Notes under the pieces: generated by a model | The model's database searches: none | Seen by the model: the letters and a program-made list of their open reading frames with translations, nothing else | Told to the model about the DNA's origin: nothing | Made by a program: the position numbers and the translations under genes | From: an uncultured Clostridia bacterium | GTDB lineage: Bacteria; Bacillota; Clostridia; Lachnospirales; CAG-274 | Reading direction: 5' to 3' | NCBI GenBank assembly: GCA_947632615.1 | Contig: CANRPW010000024.1 | Span: 1-36,440, forward strand | Length of the DNA: 36,440 bases | Part shown: positions 25,691 through 34,598 of the stretch, piece by piece | Layout: the number at the start of each line of letters is the position of its first letter | How positions within the stretch are numbered: the stretch's first letter is position 1

Positions 25691-27229
25691 TTGAAAAAAT
25701 TTATAAAAATATTGGCGTTTTCATTTATATTAAGCCTTATTTCCACAAATGTATTTGCGGCTAAATATATAAGCAAAAATATTGAATATGACGGTGAAAT
25801 GCACTACTATAATGCCGAAGAAGTATTTGTAAATGTTGACGGCAAGCTGCTTGGCGACTATAGTATGATACCTCTTGTTATGAACGACAGAGTGCTTGTA
25901 AGCGCAAGAGATGTTTTTACAGAGCTTGGCTGTGACATAGCCTGGAATAACGACAACAGAGAGGTCACTGTCTATAATGACGACATAGAGATAGTTATTC
26001 CCATAGACAGAAAAGTGATATTTAAAAACGGGCAAAGCATAAGCATTGATGTTGCGCCTAAAATAATAGATGATTACACTATGATACCTCTGAGAGTAGT
26101 GGCAGAGAGTTTAGACTGCAAGGTTTCATTTGACAACAGCACAAGAACGGCTTACATACTTTCGCCCGCAGGGACAAAAAATACTTTGGTACAGGCTCCG
26201 GGGCCTGTTGTAGTTCCTGAGCCTGCCACCGAGCAGGTTACGGAAGCTAAGCTTCAGCCTGCGGCGGCTGTCAGGCACAACACAGGGGCGCGCTCCGGGG
26301 GCAAGGTGGTTTTGTGGGACACTATAAGTAGTGTATCTGCAAATGACTCCGCAGCAAAGCAGACCCCTGTTGAAGGTGTTGACGTACTTTGCCCTACATG
26401 GTTTGAAATAAAATCTGACGGCAGCATAAACAACGTATCAGGCAAGGGCTATGTAGTCTGGGCGCACAGTCAGGGCTATGAGGTGTGGGGACTTGTGACC
26501 AACAGCTTTAGCTATGATGTGGCAAGCGCCATACTCAACGACAAAGCGAAGGGCGATAAGATAATAGAGGAGCTTTTAGGTTATATTATAGACTTGGGAG
26601 CAGACGGCATAAATGTGGACTTTGAAAATATATATACCGAAGACGGCGATGCTTTTGTTGACTTTATGCGCCGCCTTGCAGACAGATTTCATGAAATGGG
26701 TCTTACGGTTACGGTTGATACTTTTATGCCAACGGAGTATAATGAGAAATATCACATGGCAGACATGGGAGAGATCTGCGACTATGTTCTTCTTATGGCA
26801 TATGACGAGCACTTCTCCACAAGCCCTCAGGCGGGGTCGGTTTCTTCACTGCCCTGGGTAGAAAAATATCTTGGTGTTTCAAAGGGAATAATGAATATGA
26901 ACAAGCTTATTCTCGGCTGTCCTTTCTACACAAGAATTTGGGTGACAGATGCCGAAAACAATGTTATTGCAAACGAAAGCAGCGGCATGGACGGAGCAAT
27001 GAATGTCATAGAGAAAAACGGCGCGCAGATAGGTTTTGACTCCGAAACAGGGCAGAACTACGCCGAATATCCCTCAGGACAGGGCACGACCAAAATATGG
27101 CTTGAAGACGGAGCATCCTTAAGCTCACGCCTTGCCCTCAGCCTTCAATACGGCTGCGGTGGCTGTGCATTTTGGCGCAGAGGCTTTGAAAACGAAGAAG
27201 CTTGGGATATAATAAATGAATATTACTAA
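25691..27229 (+). CDS. Secreted GH18-family glycosidase with copper-amine-oxidase-like N-terminal domain
   Basis: The protein has 512 residues and a signal peptide (about 1-23). Residues about 45-160 are two halves of a stalk-like 'copper amine oxidase N' domain (YSMIPLVMNDRVLVSARDV and YTMIPLRVVAESL), a surface module common in Clostridia that does not oxidise amines itself. A low-complexity Pro/Ala/Glu linker follows (about 165-205). Residues about 207-512 are a GH18 barrel with DGINVDFEN, where E312 is the catalytic acid. Related GH18 proteins include the spore-cortex enzyme SleL/YaaH, so the substrate may be peptidoglycan-type glycan rather than chitin. It starts with TTG25691 behind a perfect AAGGAGGT, 15 nt after the pectin esterase gene. 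Confidence 0.88.
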   Translation: MKKFIKILAFSFILSLISTNVFAAKYISKNIEYDGEMHYYNAEEVFVNVDGKLLGDYSMIPLVMNDRVLVSARDVFTELGCDIAWNNDNREVTVYNDDIEIVIPIDRKVIFKNGQSISIDVAPKIIDDYTMIPLRVVAESLDCKVSFDNSTRTAYILSPAGTKNTLVQAPGPVVVPEPATEQVTEAKLQPAAAVRHNTGARSGGKVVLWDTISSVSANDSAAKQTPVEGVDVLCPTWFEIKSDGSINNVSGKGYVVWAHSQGYEVWGLVTNSFSYDVASAILNDKAKGDKIIEELLGYIIDLGADGINVDFENIYTEDGDAFVDFMRRLADRFHEMGLTVTVDTFMPTEYNEKYHMADMGEICDYVLLMAYDEHFSTSPQAGSVSSLPWVEKYLGVSKGIMNMNKLILGCPFYTRIWVTDAENNVIANESSGMDGAMNVIEKNGAQIGFDSETGQNYAEYPSGQGTTKIWLEDGASLSSRLALSLQYGCGGCAFWRRGFENEEAWDIINEYY

Positions 27230-27243
27230 AGAGGAAAACAGCT

Positions 27244-27996
27244 ATGAAAATGATATCATGGAATGTAAACGGGCTGAGAGCCTGTATGAAAAAGGGGTTT
27301 GAAGATTTTTTCAATGAAATATCAGCAGACTACTTTTCTCTGCAAGAAACAAAGCTGCAGGAGGGGCAGATAGATTTTGCCCCCGAGGGCTATTATAGCT
27401 ATTGGAATTATGCCGAAAAGAAGGGCTATTCCGGCACGGCAGTATTTACAAAGCATAAGCCCCTGAATGTATTTTACGGTATGGGAAAGGACGAGCACGA
27501 CAAAGAGGGCAGGCTTATAACACTTGAAGCCGAAGACTTCTATTATGTCACCTGCTATACCCCCAACTCACAGGACGGGCTTAAAAGGCTTGACTACCGT
27601 ATGGAGTGGGAGGACTCTTTAAGAGCATATTTAATGGAGCTTGACAGTAAAAAGCCCGTTATATACTGCGGAGATCTGAATGTGGCTCACAACGAGATAG
27701 ACCTTAAAAACCCCAAGACAAACCGTAAAAACGCAGGCTTTACAGATGAAGAAAGAGCAAAAATGACAACTCTTTTAGACAGCGGCTTTACAGACAGCTT
27801 CAGATTTCTCTATCCTGATAAGACTGACATTTACTCCTGGTGGAGCTATCGCTTTAAGGCAAGAGAAAAGAACGCGGGCTGGCGTATAGACTATTATATA
27901 GTTTCCGAAAGGCTTAAGGACAGTATAAAGGAAGCCGCCATACATACAGAGGTATACGGTTCAGACCACTGCCCTGTGGAGCTTATTATAGAGTAG
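27244..27996 (+). CDS. exoA: Exodeoxyribonuclease III (AP endonuclease, Xth/ExoA)
   Basis: The enzyme cuts DNA at abasic sites and degrades 3' ends in base excision repair. The 250-residue length is normal. Active-site features are N8 in SWNVNGLRA, metal ligand E35 in LQETKL, YCGDLNVAHNEIDL, WWSYRFKAREKNAGWRIDY and the catalytic D241-H242 in SDHCPVEL. It starts at ATG27244 behind GAGGAAAAC, 14 nt after the GH18 gene. Its position inside this run seems to reflect transcriptional packing and not a shared pathway. Confidence 0.96.
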   Translation: MKMISWNVNGLRACMKKGFEDFFNEISADYFSLQETKLQEGQIDFAPEGYYSYWNYAEKKGYSGTAVFTKHKPLNVFYGMGKDEHDKEGRLITLEAEDFYYVTCYTPNSQDGLKRLDYRMEWEDSLRAYLMELDSKKPVIYCGDLNVAHNEIDLKNPKTNRKNAGFTDEERAKMTTLLDSGFTDSFRFLYPDKTDIYSWWSYRFKAREKNAGWRIDYYIVSERLKDSIKEAAIHTEVYGSDHCPVELIIE

Positions 27997-28009
27997 GGAG
28001 ATGTTATAA

Positions 28010-28318
28010 GTGATAACAAAGCTTGACCACGCTCAGGCAAAAAATATGATCGACTTTAATAGCGAGCTTATTCTTGTAGATGTAAGAACAAAAGAGGAAT
28101 TTGAAGAAGCCTACATAGACGGGGCAAGGCTTATTCCCCTTGACGAATTGGAAGCAACAGCCGAAAGCAGGCTGCCTGATAAAAATAAACCCGTCATGGT
28201 ATATTGCCGCAGCGGCAAAAGAAGCAAAGCGGCGGCAGAAATACTTGACAGGCTTGGCTATAAGCATATTTATGATATGGGAGGGCTTATAGACTGGCCC
28301 TTTGAAGTCGTAATGTAA
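28010..28318 (+). CDS. Rhodanese-like domain protein
   Basis: This single-domain rhodanese has 102 residues. The active-site cysteine is C66 in YCRSGKRSK, inside the phosphate-binding-like loop that carries a persulfide in sulfurtransferases. [24 protein letters not shown] is the standard first half of the domain. It starts with GTG28010 behind AGGGAG. No membrane anchor or fused domain is present, so it is probably a cytoplasmic sulfur carrier. The partner is not clear from the neighbours. Confidence 0.93.
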   Translation: MITKLDHAQAKNMIDFNSELILVDVRTKEEFEEAYIDGARLIPLDELEATAESRLPDKNKPVMVYCRSGKRSKAAAEILDRLGYKHIYDMGGLIDWPFEVVM

Positions 28319-28335
28319 TTATTAAGGAGGACAAT

Positions 28336-29727
28336 ATGAATTTAGTATCTATCAGAGAGCTTTTCAGAAACACAGAAAGCTATGCAGGTAAGGAAGTAAC
28401 CGTAGGCGGCTGGGTAAGAAGCAAGAGAGACTCCAAGACCTTTGGCTTTATAGTTATAAACGACGGAACATATTTTCAGCCATTACAGGTAGTTTATAAC
28501 GACGGACTTGACAATTTCGGTGAAATATCTAAAATAAGCATAGGCTCTGCCATAGTAGTTAAGGGCGAGCTTGTGGAAACACCAAACGCAAAACAGCCCT
28601 TTGAAATTCAAGCTAAAGAGGTAGTTGTTGAAGGTCTTGCAGCGGCAGACTATCCTCTTCAGAAAAAGCGCCATACCTTTGAATATTTAAGAACAATTGC
28701 TCATTTAAGACCAAGAACAAATACATTCCTTGCGGTTTTCAGAGTGCGTTCTTTGGTAGCTCACGCCATACACTGCTTCTTCAGGGAGAGAGATTTTGTA
28801 TATGTGCATACACCAATAATTACAGGCAGCGACTGCGAAGGCGCAGGCGAGATGTTTAAAGTAACTACCATGGACTTTGACAAGCTCCCAAAAAACGAAG
28901 ACGGCAGCATTGACTATTCAAAGGACTTTTTCGGCAAGATGACAAATCTCACCGTAAGCGGTCAGCTCAATGTAGAAACCTATGCTATGGCATTTAAAAA
29001 TGTATATACCTTCGGCCCTACATTCAGAGCAGAAAACTCCAACACCCCAAGACACGCCGCAGAATTTTGGATGATAGAGCCTGAGATAGCCTTTGCAGAC
29101 CTTAAGGACGATATGATACTTGCCGAGGATATGCTTAAGTATATAATCAGATATGTTATGGAGAATGCTCCCGAGGAAATGAAGTTTTTTAATCAGTTTG
29201 TAGACAAGGGACTTATTGACAGACTTAATAATGTTCTTAATTCAAAATTCGGACATATAACATATACTGAGGCTATTGAAATATTGAAGAAAAACAACGA
29301 CAATTTCGACTATAAGGCAGAGTGGGGCTGCGACCTTCAGACCGAGCACGAGAGATACCTTACAGAACAGGTATTCAAGCGCCCTGTTTTCGTAACAGAC
29401 TACCCTAAAGAAATAAAGGCTTTCTATATGAAGCTCAACGAAGACGGAAAGACTGTTGCCGCTATGGACTGCCTTGTGCCGGGTGTAGGCGAGATAATAG
29501 GCGGAAGTCAGAGAGAAGACGACTATGACGTGCTTCTTGGCAGAATGAAGGAATTGGGGCTTAAAGAGGAAGACTATGAGTTTTATCTTGACCTGAGAAA
29601 GTACGGCACAGTAGAGCACGCGGGCTTTGGCCTTGGCTTTGAAAGAGCCGTTATGTACGTAACGGGAATGACAAATATACGTGACGTCATACCCTTTCCA
29701 AGAACAGTTAATAACTGTAGACTGTAA
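28336..29727 (+). CDS. asnS: Asparaginyl-tRNA synthetase
   Basis: This class IIb synthetase charges tRNA-Asn with asparagine. The 463-residue product has an N-terminal OB-fold anticodon-binding domain (about 15-110, [24 protein letters not shown]), motif 2 ([21 protein letters not shown], about 233-253) and motif 3 ([15 protein letters not shown] near the end, then PFPRT). It starts at ATG28336 behind AAGGAGGACA, 17 nt after the rhodanese gene. The asparagine-making asnA follows, so supply and use of asparagine are adjacent. No T-box leader is seen upstream. Confidence 0.96.
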   Translation: MNLVSIRELFRNTESYAGKEVTVGGWVRSKRDSKTFGFIVINDGTYFQPLQVVYNDGLDNFGEISKISIGSAIVVKGELVETPNAKQPFEIQAKEVVVEGLAAADYPLQKKRHTFEYLRTIAHLRPRTNTFLAVFRVRSLVAHAIHCFFRERDFVYVHTPIITGSDCEGAGEMFKVTTMDFDKLPKNEDGSIDYSKDFFGKMTNLTVSGQLNVETYAMAFKNVYTFGPTFRAENSNTPRHAAEFWMIEPEIAFADLKDDMILAEDMLKYIIRYVMENAPEEMKFFNQFVDKGLIDRLNNVLNSKFGHITYTEAIEILKKNNDNFDYKAEWGCDLQTEHERYLTEQVFKRPVFVTDYPKEIKAFYMKLNEDGKTVAAMDCLVPGVGEIIGGSQREDDYDVLLGRMKELGLKEEDYEFYLDLRKYGTVEHAGFGLGFERAVMYVTGMTNIRDVIPFPRTVNNCRL

Positions 29728-29737
29728 AAAATATACT

Positions 29738-29768
29738 GCCTGCTGTCATTGTGGGTCGGCAGGCTTTA
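29738..29768 (+). terminator. Weak stem-loop between asnS and asnA
   Basis: An 8-bp stem (29738-29745 with 29757-29764, one G-T pair) is followed by TTTATAT. It may be a leaky terminator or attenuator. asnA begins 31 nt further on. Confidence 0.35.
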
Positions 29769-29798
29769 TATACAATATAATTTAAAGGAGAAATCAAC

Positions 29799-30809
29799 AT
29801 GAAAAATTTTGTTATACCCCAAGGGTATAAGTCAGACCTTGATCTGCACGAAACGCAGATCGCCATCAAAAAGGTGAAGGATCATTTCCAGCAGGCTCTT
29901 GCTAAGGAGCTTAATCTTGTAAGAGTATCCGCGCCACTTTTCGTTACTCCCGAATCGGGACTTAACGATAACTTAAACGGTGTTGAGAGACCTGTTTCTT
30001 TCGACATTTTAGAGCAGAACGGACGTACTGCCGAAATAGTGCACTCTCTTGCAAAGTGGAAAAGACAGGCTCTTAAAAAATACGGCTTTAAGCACGGCGA
30101 AGGTCTTTACACCGATATGAACGCCATCAGACGTGACGAGATAACAGACAATCTTCACTCTATATTTGTAGACCAGTGGGATTGGGAGAGAATAATCAAC
30201 AAAGACGAAAGAAACATCGCCACTCTTCAAGACATTGTAAAAAAGGTATACAGAGCGCTTAAGAGAACAGAAAAATATATGTCATCGGAATATGACTATA
30301 TCAAGCCCATGCTTCCCGATGATATCTGCTTTGTAACAACTCAGGAATTAGAGGACAAATATCCCGACCTTACACCGAAGGAAAGAGAAAATAAAGAAGC
30401 CCGCGAAAAGGGAGCAATTTTCGTAATGAAAATAGGCGGCGCCCTTAAGAGCGGCGAAAAGCACGACGGCAGAGCGCCCGACTATGACGATTGGGAGCTT
30501 AACGGAGATATAGTAGTTTACTATCCCGTGCTTGACATTGCCTTTGAGATATCCTCAATGGGCATACGTGTTGACGAAGACTCCATTATAAAGCAGCTGG
30601 ACATAGCAGGCTGCCCGGAAAGAAAGGAGCTTCCTTTCCAGAGTGCCATCATCAACAAGGAGCTGCCATACACCATAGGCGGCGGCATCGGTCAGTCAAG
30701 AATTTGTATGTACTTCTTAAGAAAAGCCCATATAGGCGAGGTACAGGTTTCCCTCTGGCCCGATGAAGTCTACGAAGAAGCAAATAAGCTCGGCATAAAC
30801 ATACTTTAA
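29799..30809 (+). CDS. asnA: Aspartate-ammonia ligase (asparagine synthetase A)
   Basis: AsnA makes asparagine from aspartate, ammonia and ATP, and does not use glutamine. The 336-residue length matches the family. Recognisable parts are YKSDLDLHETQIAIKKVKDHF near the start, LVRVSAPLFV, the ATP-site region TDMNAIRRDE (about 109-118), IFVDQWDWE and the glycine-rich IGGGIGQSRICMYFLRKAHIGEVQ near the end, corresponding to motif 3 of the class II synthetase fold it shares with AsnS. It starts at ATG29799 behind AAAGGAGA. A bidirectional terminator follows. Confidence 0.97.
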   Translation: MKNFVIPQGYKSDLDLHETQIAIKKVKDHFQQALAKELNLVRVSAPLFVTPESGLNDNLNGVERPVSFDILEQNGRTAEIVHSLAKWKRQALKKYGFKHGEGLYTDMNAIRRDEITDNLHSIFVDQWDWERIINKDERNIATLQDIVKKVYRALKRTEKYMSSEYDYIKPMLPDDICFVTTQELEDKYPDLTPKERENKEAREKGAIFVMKIGGALKSGEKHDGRAPDYDDWELNGDIVVYYPVLDIAFEISSMGIRVDEDSIIKQLDIAGCPERKELPFQSAIINKELPYTIGGGIGQSRICMYFLRKAHIGEVQVSLWPDEVYEEANKLGINIL

Positions 30810-30836
30810 AAAAGCTTTACTATCGACGAAGGGGTC

Positions 30837-30878
30837 AAAAAAAGGAAATGAGTAAAATACATAACTCATTTCCTTTTT
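30837..30878. terminator. Bidirectional intrinsic terminator
   Basis: The stem AAGGAAATGAGT/ACTCATTTCCTT is flanked by an A-run on one side and a T-run on the other, between the convergent asnA and histidine kinase genes. Confidence 0.92.
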
Positions 30879-30899
30879 AATATTGTCTGAATTTTGGCT

Positions 30900-32306
30900 T
30901 TAGTCTGTAGGCGTTGCCTTTGGAAGGGTTATTGAGAAGGTAGTGCCTTCTCCCAAAGTGCTTTTGACGTCTATTTTGCCCTTGTGTACATCGACTATCC
31001 ACTTGGCTATTGAAAGACCTAAGCCTGTGCCGGGAACTTCCTTGTTTCTTGACTTGTCGCCTCTGTAGAAACGCTCGAAAATGCGAGGTAGATCCTCTTC
31101 GGCAATGCCCTTGCCGTTGTCTTCTATCTCTATTACAGGGTCTTGGTTTTCCGATCCTTTAAGGCTTAGGCGTATTTGCTTATTTTCGTCTTTGCCGTAT
31201 TTTATGGCATTTTCAAGAAATATATAAACAAGCTGTTTTATAAGATTTTCGTCCCCATACATATAGAAACTGCCATGTTCGTTATAGGCAAAATCCACAT
31301 TTTCGCTTACCACCTCAAAGTCTCGGGCGATATCGGCTAAAAGCTCGTTAAGGCTGAATGTCGTTCTTACTATCTCCTTTTCGTTCTTCTCTCCTCTTGC
31401 AAGGTAAAGCATTTGATTTATCATATCCGACATATATTGGGTTTCGCTTTTAATAGAGGTTATAGACTCGTCCAAAACCTCGGGGTCGCCTTTGCCCCAG
31501 CGGGAGAGGAGGTTTGCGTAGCCCTGTATTACAGATATGGGCGTTCTGAGCTCGTGAGATGCATCTGAAATAAACTGTCGCTGATTTTCAAAGGAGCTTT
31601 CCAGACGTTTTATCATATCGTTGAATGTAAGCGTCAGTCTTCTTATTTCGTCGTCAGCCTCGGGCACATTTATACGCAGGTTAAGGTCGCTGATGCTTAT
31701 TTTTTCGGCAGTTTCGGTTATCTCCGTTATTGGCTTTAAAAACTTTCTGCTTATAAGCACGCCTATGAGATATGCCGCCAAAATGCCGAATATGTTTATT
31801 CCCACAAATAATGTTGCCGACAGCTTAAGTATCTGAGCCTCGTATTTATAAAGTCCAAAAACCTGTATAACATAGGTGTTGGATAAATATTTTACGGTTT
31901 TTTCGCAATACAGATATTTGTCCCCCATATATTCATAGCTTTTGAGCTTTATTTTGTCGTTAAAAGGTGAAACATCCGGCGCTATGCCCGGGTTTGTTGC
32001 CATAGGAGGCTCATTGCCGCTGTTTACTATTATCCTTGCTTCTATGTTTTTGCTTTTTATAAGCTCGTGTATATTTTGTGAGGTGACCTCACCGCCGTCT
32101 GTAATAAACTTTTCTATATTTTTCATAGTAGCCAGCAGCTCTCTTTTAGAGCTGTCACGATAATAATACCAAAGATTGGTAAATATAAATATAGATGAAA
32201 GTATTAGCACAACAGCAAAAATGCCCCCATATAAAAGAGTTATTTTCTTCCCTATAGGTATGCGCTTAAACCAATTTGAAATTTTAGTCTTCATCGTCTT
32301 TAACAT
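30900..32306 (-). CDS. Sensor histidine kinase, HAMP-HisKA-HATPase type
   Basis: The kinase has 468 residues and two membrane spans (about 22-44 and 165-188) that bracket an extracytoplasmic sensing domain of about 120 residues without a recognised fold. A HAMP domain follows (about 189-240), then HisKA with the phospho-acceptor H251 in SDASHELRTP, and an ATPase domain with N box (IFLENAIKYG), DNGKG, FERFYRGDKSR and GTGLGLSIA. It resembles ArlS/CssS-type kinases, but the signal cannot be told. Its start (ATG32306, or ATG32294 four codons later) overlaps the end of the response regulator gene by 23 nt, so the two are coupled. No transporter or other target lies beside the pair. Confidence 0.93.
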   Translation of the reverse strand: MLKTMKTKISNWFKRIPIGKKITLLYGGIFAVVLILSSIFIFTNLWYYYRDSSKRELLATMKNIEKFITDGGEVTSQNIHELIKSKNIEARIIVNSGNEPPMATNPGIAPDVSPFNDKIKLKSYEYMGDKYLYCEKTVKYLSNTYVIQVFGLYKYEAQILKLSATLFVGINIFGILAAYLIGVLISRKFLKPITEITETAEKISISDLNLRINVPEADDEIRRLTLTFNDMIKRLESSFENQRQFISDASHELRTPISVIQGYANLLSRWGKGDPEVLDESITSIKSETQYMSDMINQMLYLARGEKNEKEIVRTTFSLNELLADIARDFEVVSENVDFAYNEHGSFYMYGDENLIKQLVYIFLENAIKYGKDENKQIRLSLKGSENQDPVIEIEDNGKGIAEEDLPRIFERFYRGDKSRNKEVPGTGLGLSIAKWIVDVHKGKIDVKSTLGEGTTFSITLPKATPTD

Positions 32307-32979
32307 AATATCCTACACCACGAATTGTATGAATAAACTTTTCTCCGTATTTGTCGTCAATTTTTGTCCTTAAATATCTTATATAAACATCCACGACATT
32401 TGTTTCGCCGAAATAGTCATAGCCCCAAACCTTGTTTAATATCTGTTCTCTTGAAATGACTATGTTTTTGTTTTTGATAAGATATGCCAAAAGGTCGAAT
32501 TCTCTTTTGGTAAGGTCTATGTTGTTGTCGCCTAATTTGACTGTTCGCTTGCCAAGGTCGAGAGTGAGGTCTTTAACCGAGAGTCGGGTTGGATTTTCGC
32601 CCTCAGCCGTTTTTCTGTGCTTAAGAGCCACTCTCATTCTTGCCAAAACCTCTTCAATGGCAAAGGGCTTTGTTATATAGTCGTCGGCGCCGTTGTCAAG
32701 CCCCAACACCTTGTCCATGACTTCTCCCTTGGCTGTTGTCATTATAATAGGTACGTCAGAGTCTTTTCTTATTCGCCGGCAGACCTCTATGCCGCTTAAG
32801 CCGGGAAGCATAAGGTCTAAAAGTATGATATCGGGCTTTTCGCTTTCAAAACATTCAAGACCGCTTCTGCCGTCATTTGCCACAACAACGTCATAGCCCT
32901 CGTGCCTAAGCTCCAGCTCTACAAAGCGCGCCAGCTTGACCTCATCTTCTATTATCAATGCTTTTATTTTGTTTTCCAT
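32284..32979 (-). CDS. Response regulator, OmpR/PhoB family
   Basis: The 231-residue DNA-binding regulator is paired with the downstream kinase. The receiver domain (about 5-118) has the acidic pocket E11-D12, the phosphorylation site D55 in LLDLMLPG, the T in IIMTTAKG and the lysine in DDYITKPF. The winged-helix domain (about 132-228) shows LTKREFDLLAYLIKN and TNVVDVYIRYLRTKID. It starts at ATG32979 with AGGAAAGGAA upstream and is read from the promoter at 33010-33038. Confidence 0.95.
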   Translation of the reverse strand: MENKIKALIIEDEVKLARFVELELRHEGYDVVVANDGRSGLECFESEKPDIILLDLMLPGLSGIEVCRRIRKDSDVPIIMTTAKGEVMDKVLGLDNGADDYITKPFAIEEVLARMRVALKHRKTAEGENPTRLSVKDLTLDLGKRTVKLGDNNIDLTKREFDLLAYLIKNKNIVISREQILNKVWGYDYFGETNVVDVYIRYLRTKIDDKYGEKFIHTIRGVGYYVKDDED

Positions 32980-33009
32980 AGTAAATTCCTTTCCTGAGTC
33001 CTTTCAAAT

Positions 33010-33038
33010 ATTATAGCCAATTACAACCTTAATGTCTA
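33010..33038 (-). promoter_or_regulatory. Sigma-A type promoter for the two-component operon
   Basis: On the minus strand TAGACA (33038-33033), 17 nt and TATAAT (33015-33010) precede the regulator start by about 31 nt. Confidence 0.6.
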
Positions 33039-33279
33039 TACCGTTCCATCCTTTGCTTTCATTATAATTACTTATGTTTATATAGCAATTAATTAAATAT
33101 TAGAAAATCATTAAAATGAAAGCTTTTTTAAAATTATCCGGCTTATGGGTGCTCTAAATGCGATCATATCCTAAAGATGAGGATTTGACTAAACGACCCC
33201 TTATATTTTGGCGTTTTAGCAGTCTGTTTATTTTATAAGGCTTATTTCCAAAAAAAATTAGAAAAATTGGGAAAAATGC

Positions 33280-33308
33280 TTGACAATGAGGTTTGTTGGT
33301 TATATAAT
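33280..33308 (+). promoter_or_regulatory. Consensus sigma-A promoter of rplM-rpsI
   Basis: TTGACA (33280-33285) and TATAAT (33303-33308) are both perfect and are separated by 17 nt, as expected for a highly expressed ribosomal protein operon. Confidence 0.9.
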
Positions 33309-33314
33309 TGTTAT

Positions 33315-33392
33315 GTTTGATTACCACTTCAATACCGTTAGCCCCGGAATTGGAAATTGTAATTTTAAACATATTTTAATGGAGGAACAATA
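33315..33392 (+). ncRNA. rplM 5' leader, candidate L13 ribosomal-protein autoregulatory leader
   Basis: The roughly 78-nt leader can form nested pairing: GATTAC near 33320 with GTAATT near 33360, and CCG/CGG around TTAGCCC inside it. Firmicutes commonly have an L13 leader that is bound by the ribosomal protein to regulate this operon. I cannot match the family consensus by eye, so the assignment rests on position and foldability. Confidence 0.4.
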
Positions 33393-33830
33393 ATGAGAAC
33401 CACTTTTATAGCAAAAACTGCTGAAGTTGAGAGAAAATGGTTAGTAATTGACGCTGAAAACAAAACGCTCGGTCGTCTCGCTTCTGAAATTGCATCAATT
33501 CTCGGAGGTAAGAAAAAGCCTATTTTCACACCTTTCATAGATACAGGTGACTATGTGATCGTTATAAATGCCGAAAAGGTAGCTGTAACAGGTAAGAAGC
33601 TTACAGATAAGCTCTACAGACATCACACAGGCTGGACAGGCGGACTTAAAGAAACTACCCTTAGCGAAATGCTCCAGAAAAAACCTGAAGAGGTTATAAG
33701 ACTTGCCGTTAAAGGTATGCTTCCTAAAAATACTCTTGGTAAGCATATGCTTAAGAAGCTCCACGTTTACGCAGGTCCTGATCATAAGCATGAAGCACAG
33801 AAACCCGAAGTTTATAATTTCGAAGGTTAA
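33393..33830 (+). CDS. rplM: 50S ribosomal protein L13 (uL13)
   Basis: The 145-residue protein is complete and of normal length. Typical segments are [54 protein letters not shown] and [30 protein letters not shown]13 is an early assembly protein of the large subunit. It starts at ATG33393 behind TGGAGGAAC. It forms the conserved rplM-rpsI operon, 16 nt before rpsI, and probably binds its own leader as a repressor. Confidence 0.98.
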   Translation: MRTTFIAKTAEVERKWLVIDAENKTLGRLASEIASILGGKKKPIFTPFIDTGDYVIVINAEKVAVTGKKLTDKLYRHHTGWTGGLKETTLSEMLQKKPEEVIRLAVKGMLPKNTLGKHMLKKLHVYAGPDHKHEAQKPEVYNFEG

Positions 33831-33846
33831 TTAGGAGGTAGAAAAT

Positions 33847-34239
33847 ATGGCATCAGTTAGATATTACGGAACAGGCAGAAGGAAGTCTTCTGTAGCCAGA
33901 GTATATCTGGTTCCCGGCACAGGTAAAATAACCATCAATAAAAGAAGCATCGACGATTATTTCGGTCTTGATACTTTAAAGCTCATCGTTCGCCAGCCCC
34001 TTGAAATAACAGGCACAATCGGCAAGTACGATGTAGAAGCTAAGGTAGACGGCGGCGGAACGACCGGTCAGGCAGGTGCAGTTCGTCACGGAATAGCAAG
34101 AGCTCTTCTCGAAGTAGACGCAGACCTCAGAGTTTCCCTCAAGAGAGCAGGTCTTTTAACAAGAGACCCAAGAATGAAGGAAAGAAAGAAATACGGCCTC
34201 AAGGCTGCCCGTCGCGCTCCGCAGTTCAGCAAGCGCTAA
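33847..34239 (+). CDS. rpsI: 30S ribosomal protein S9 (uS9)
   Basis: The 130-residue protein is complete, ending in the invariant RRAPQFSKR tail whose last residue reaches the P-site t[17 protein letters not shown] and [14 protein letters not shown] are typical. It starts at ATG33847 behind TTAGGAGGT. The last codons are richer in CGC/CGT than most of the gene. The 3' end of rpsI is a known insertion site for integrative elements in Firmicutes, and a foreign region begins just after it. Confidence 0.98.
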   Translation: MASVRYYGTGRRKSSVARVYLVPGTGKITINKRSIDDYFGLDTLKLIVRQPLEITGTIGKYDVEAKVDGGGTTGQAGAVRHGIARALLEVDADLRVSLKRAGLLTRDPRMKERKKYGLKAARRAPQFSKR

Positions 34240-34257
34240 ACTTTATCAAAAGTGGTC

Positions 34258-34292
34258 AAAAACCCCGGAACTACGCGGTTTCCGGGGTTTTT
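34258..34292 (+). terminator. Intrinsic terminator after rpsI
   Basis: AAAAACCCCGGAA (34258-34270) pairs perfectly with TTCCGGGGTTTTT (34280-34292) around a 9-nt loop. The A- and T-runs make it usable from both sides. Confidence 0.9.
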
Positions 34293-34305
34293 CCTTTTCA
34301 AATGG

Positions 34306-34321
34306 TTTGACGCAATTTGAC
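34306..34321 (+). repeat. Phased TTTGAC repeat pair (left)
   Basis: TTTGAC occurs at 34306 and 34316, exactly 10 bp apart, each within a similar context. An inverted copy (GTCAAA) lies at 34255-34260. Confidence 0.6.
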
Positions 34322-34349
34322 AGAACGAAGCCTCTTTTAACCCGTTTTC

Positions 34350-34413
34350 TATGGGTTAAATGGTGGACAACCACCCCAAAAAGAGGGCTTATGGGTTAAA
34401 AAATAGGACAACC
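34350..34413 (+). repeat. Duplicated 23-24-bp block, 40-bp period
   Basis: TATGGGTTAAA followed by a GGACAACC end occurs at 34350-34372 and again at 34390-34413. The left copy is also preceded by an inverted TTAACCC, and AAGCCTCTT (34329-34337) is nearly inverted as AAGAGGGCTT (34381-34390). Confidence 0.6.
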
Positions 34414-34484
34414 GAGACGCGATTTTGGGATGCCAAGGGGATGTTTATTTATACATCTCCAAGAGACCTTTTTCGTGAAAACGG

Positions 34485-34510
34485 TTTGTCTGAATTTGAC
34501 CTAATTTGAA
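34485..34510 (+). repeat. Phased TTTGAC-like repeat triplet (right)
   Basis: TTTGTC, TTTGAC and TTTGAA begin at 34485, 34495 and 34505, a strict 10-bp period equal to about one helical turn. Confidence 0.6.
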
Positions 34511-34534
34511 CAAAAGAGAATAAATCTAATCGCC

Positions 34535-34565
34535 AAGCGCTCAGTATTTTCTACTGGGCGCTTTT
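34535..34565 (+). terminator. Terminator-like stem-loop in the element end
   Basis: AAGCGCTCAGTA (34535-34546) pairs with 34552-34563, with one G-T pair and a 5-nt loop, followed by a T-run. Confidence 0.6.
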
Positions 34566-34598
34566 TGCGTTTCCGGGGAATTTCATTCCGGGATAAGA

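Larger units (their letters stand above)
32980..33392. other. 413-nt divergent intergenic region
   Basis: It holds the minus-strand promoter of the two-component operon (33010-33038) and, on the right, the strong rplM promoter (33280-33308) with its leader. The middle (about 33040-33270) is AT-rich. The only pattern seen there is a weak inverted repeat with CCTTATA/TATAAGG arms near 33200-33240. No credible gene is seen. Confidence 0.7.

Noticed and set aside
28319..28335. T-box riboswitch before asnS
   Set aside because: Only 17 nt separate asnS from the rhodanese gene, and no T-box sequence or terminator is present.
33154..33372. A 72-codon minus-strand open frame before rplM
   Set aside because: It overlaps the consensus rplM promoter and leader and has no ribosome site or recognisable product.
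34306..34510. CRISPR-like array from the short direct repeats
   Set aside because: Repeats are hexamers at 10-bp phase and a single duplicated block, with no regular spacers and no cas genes.
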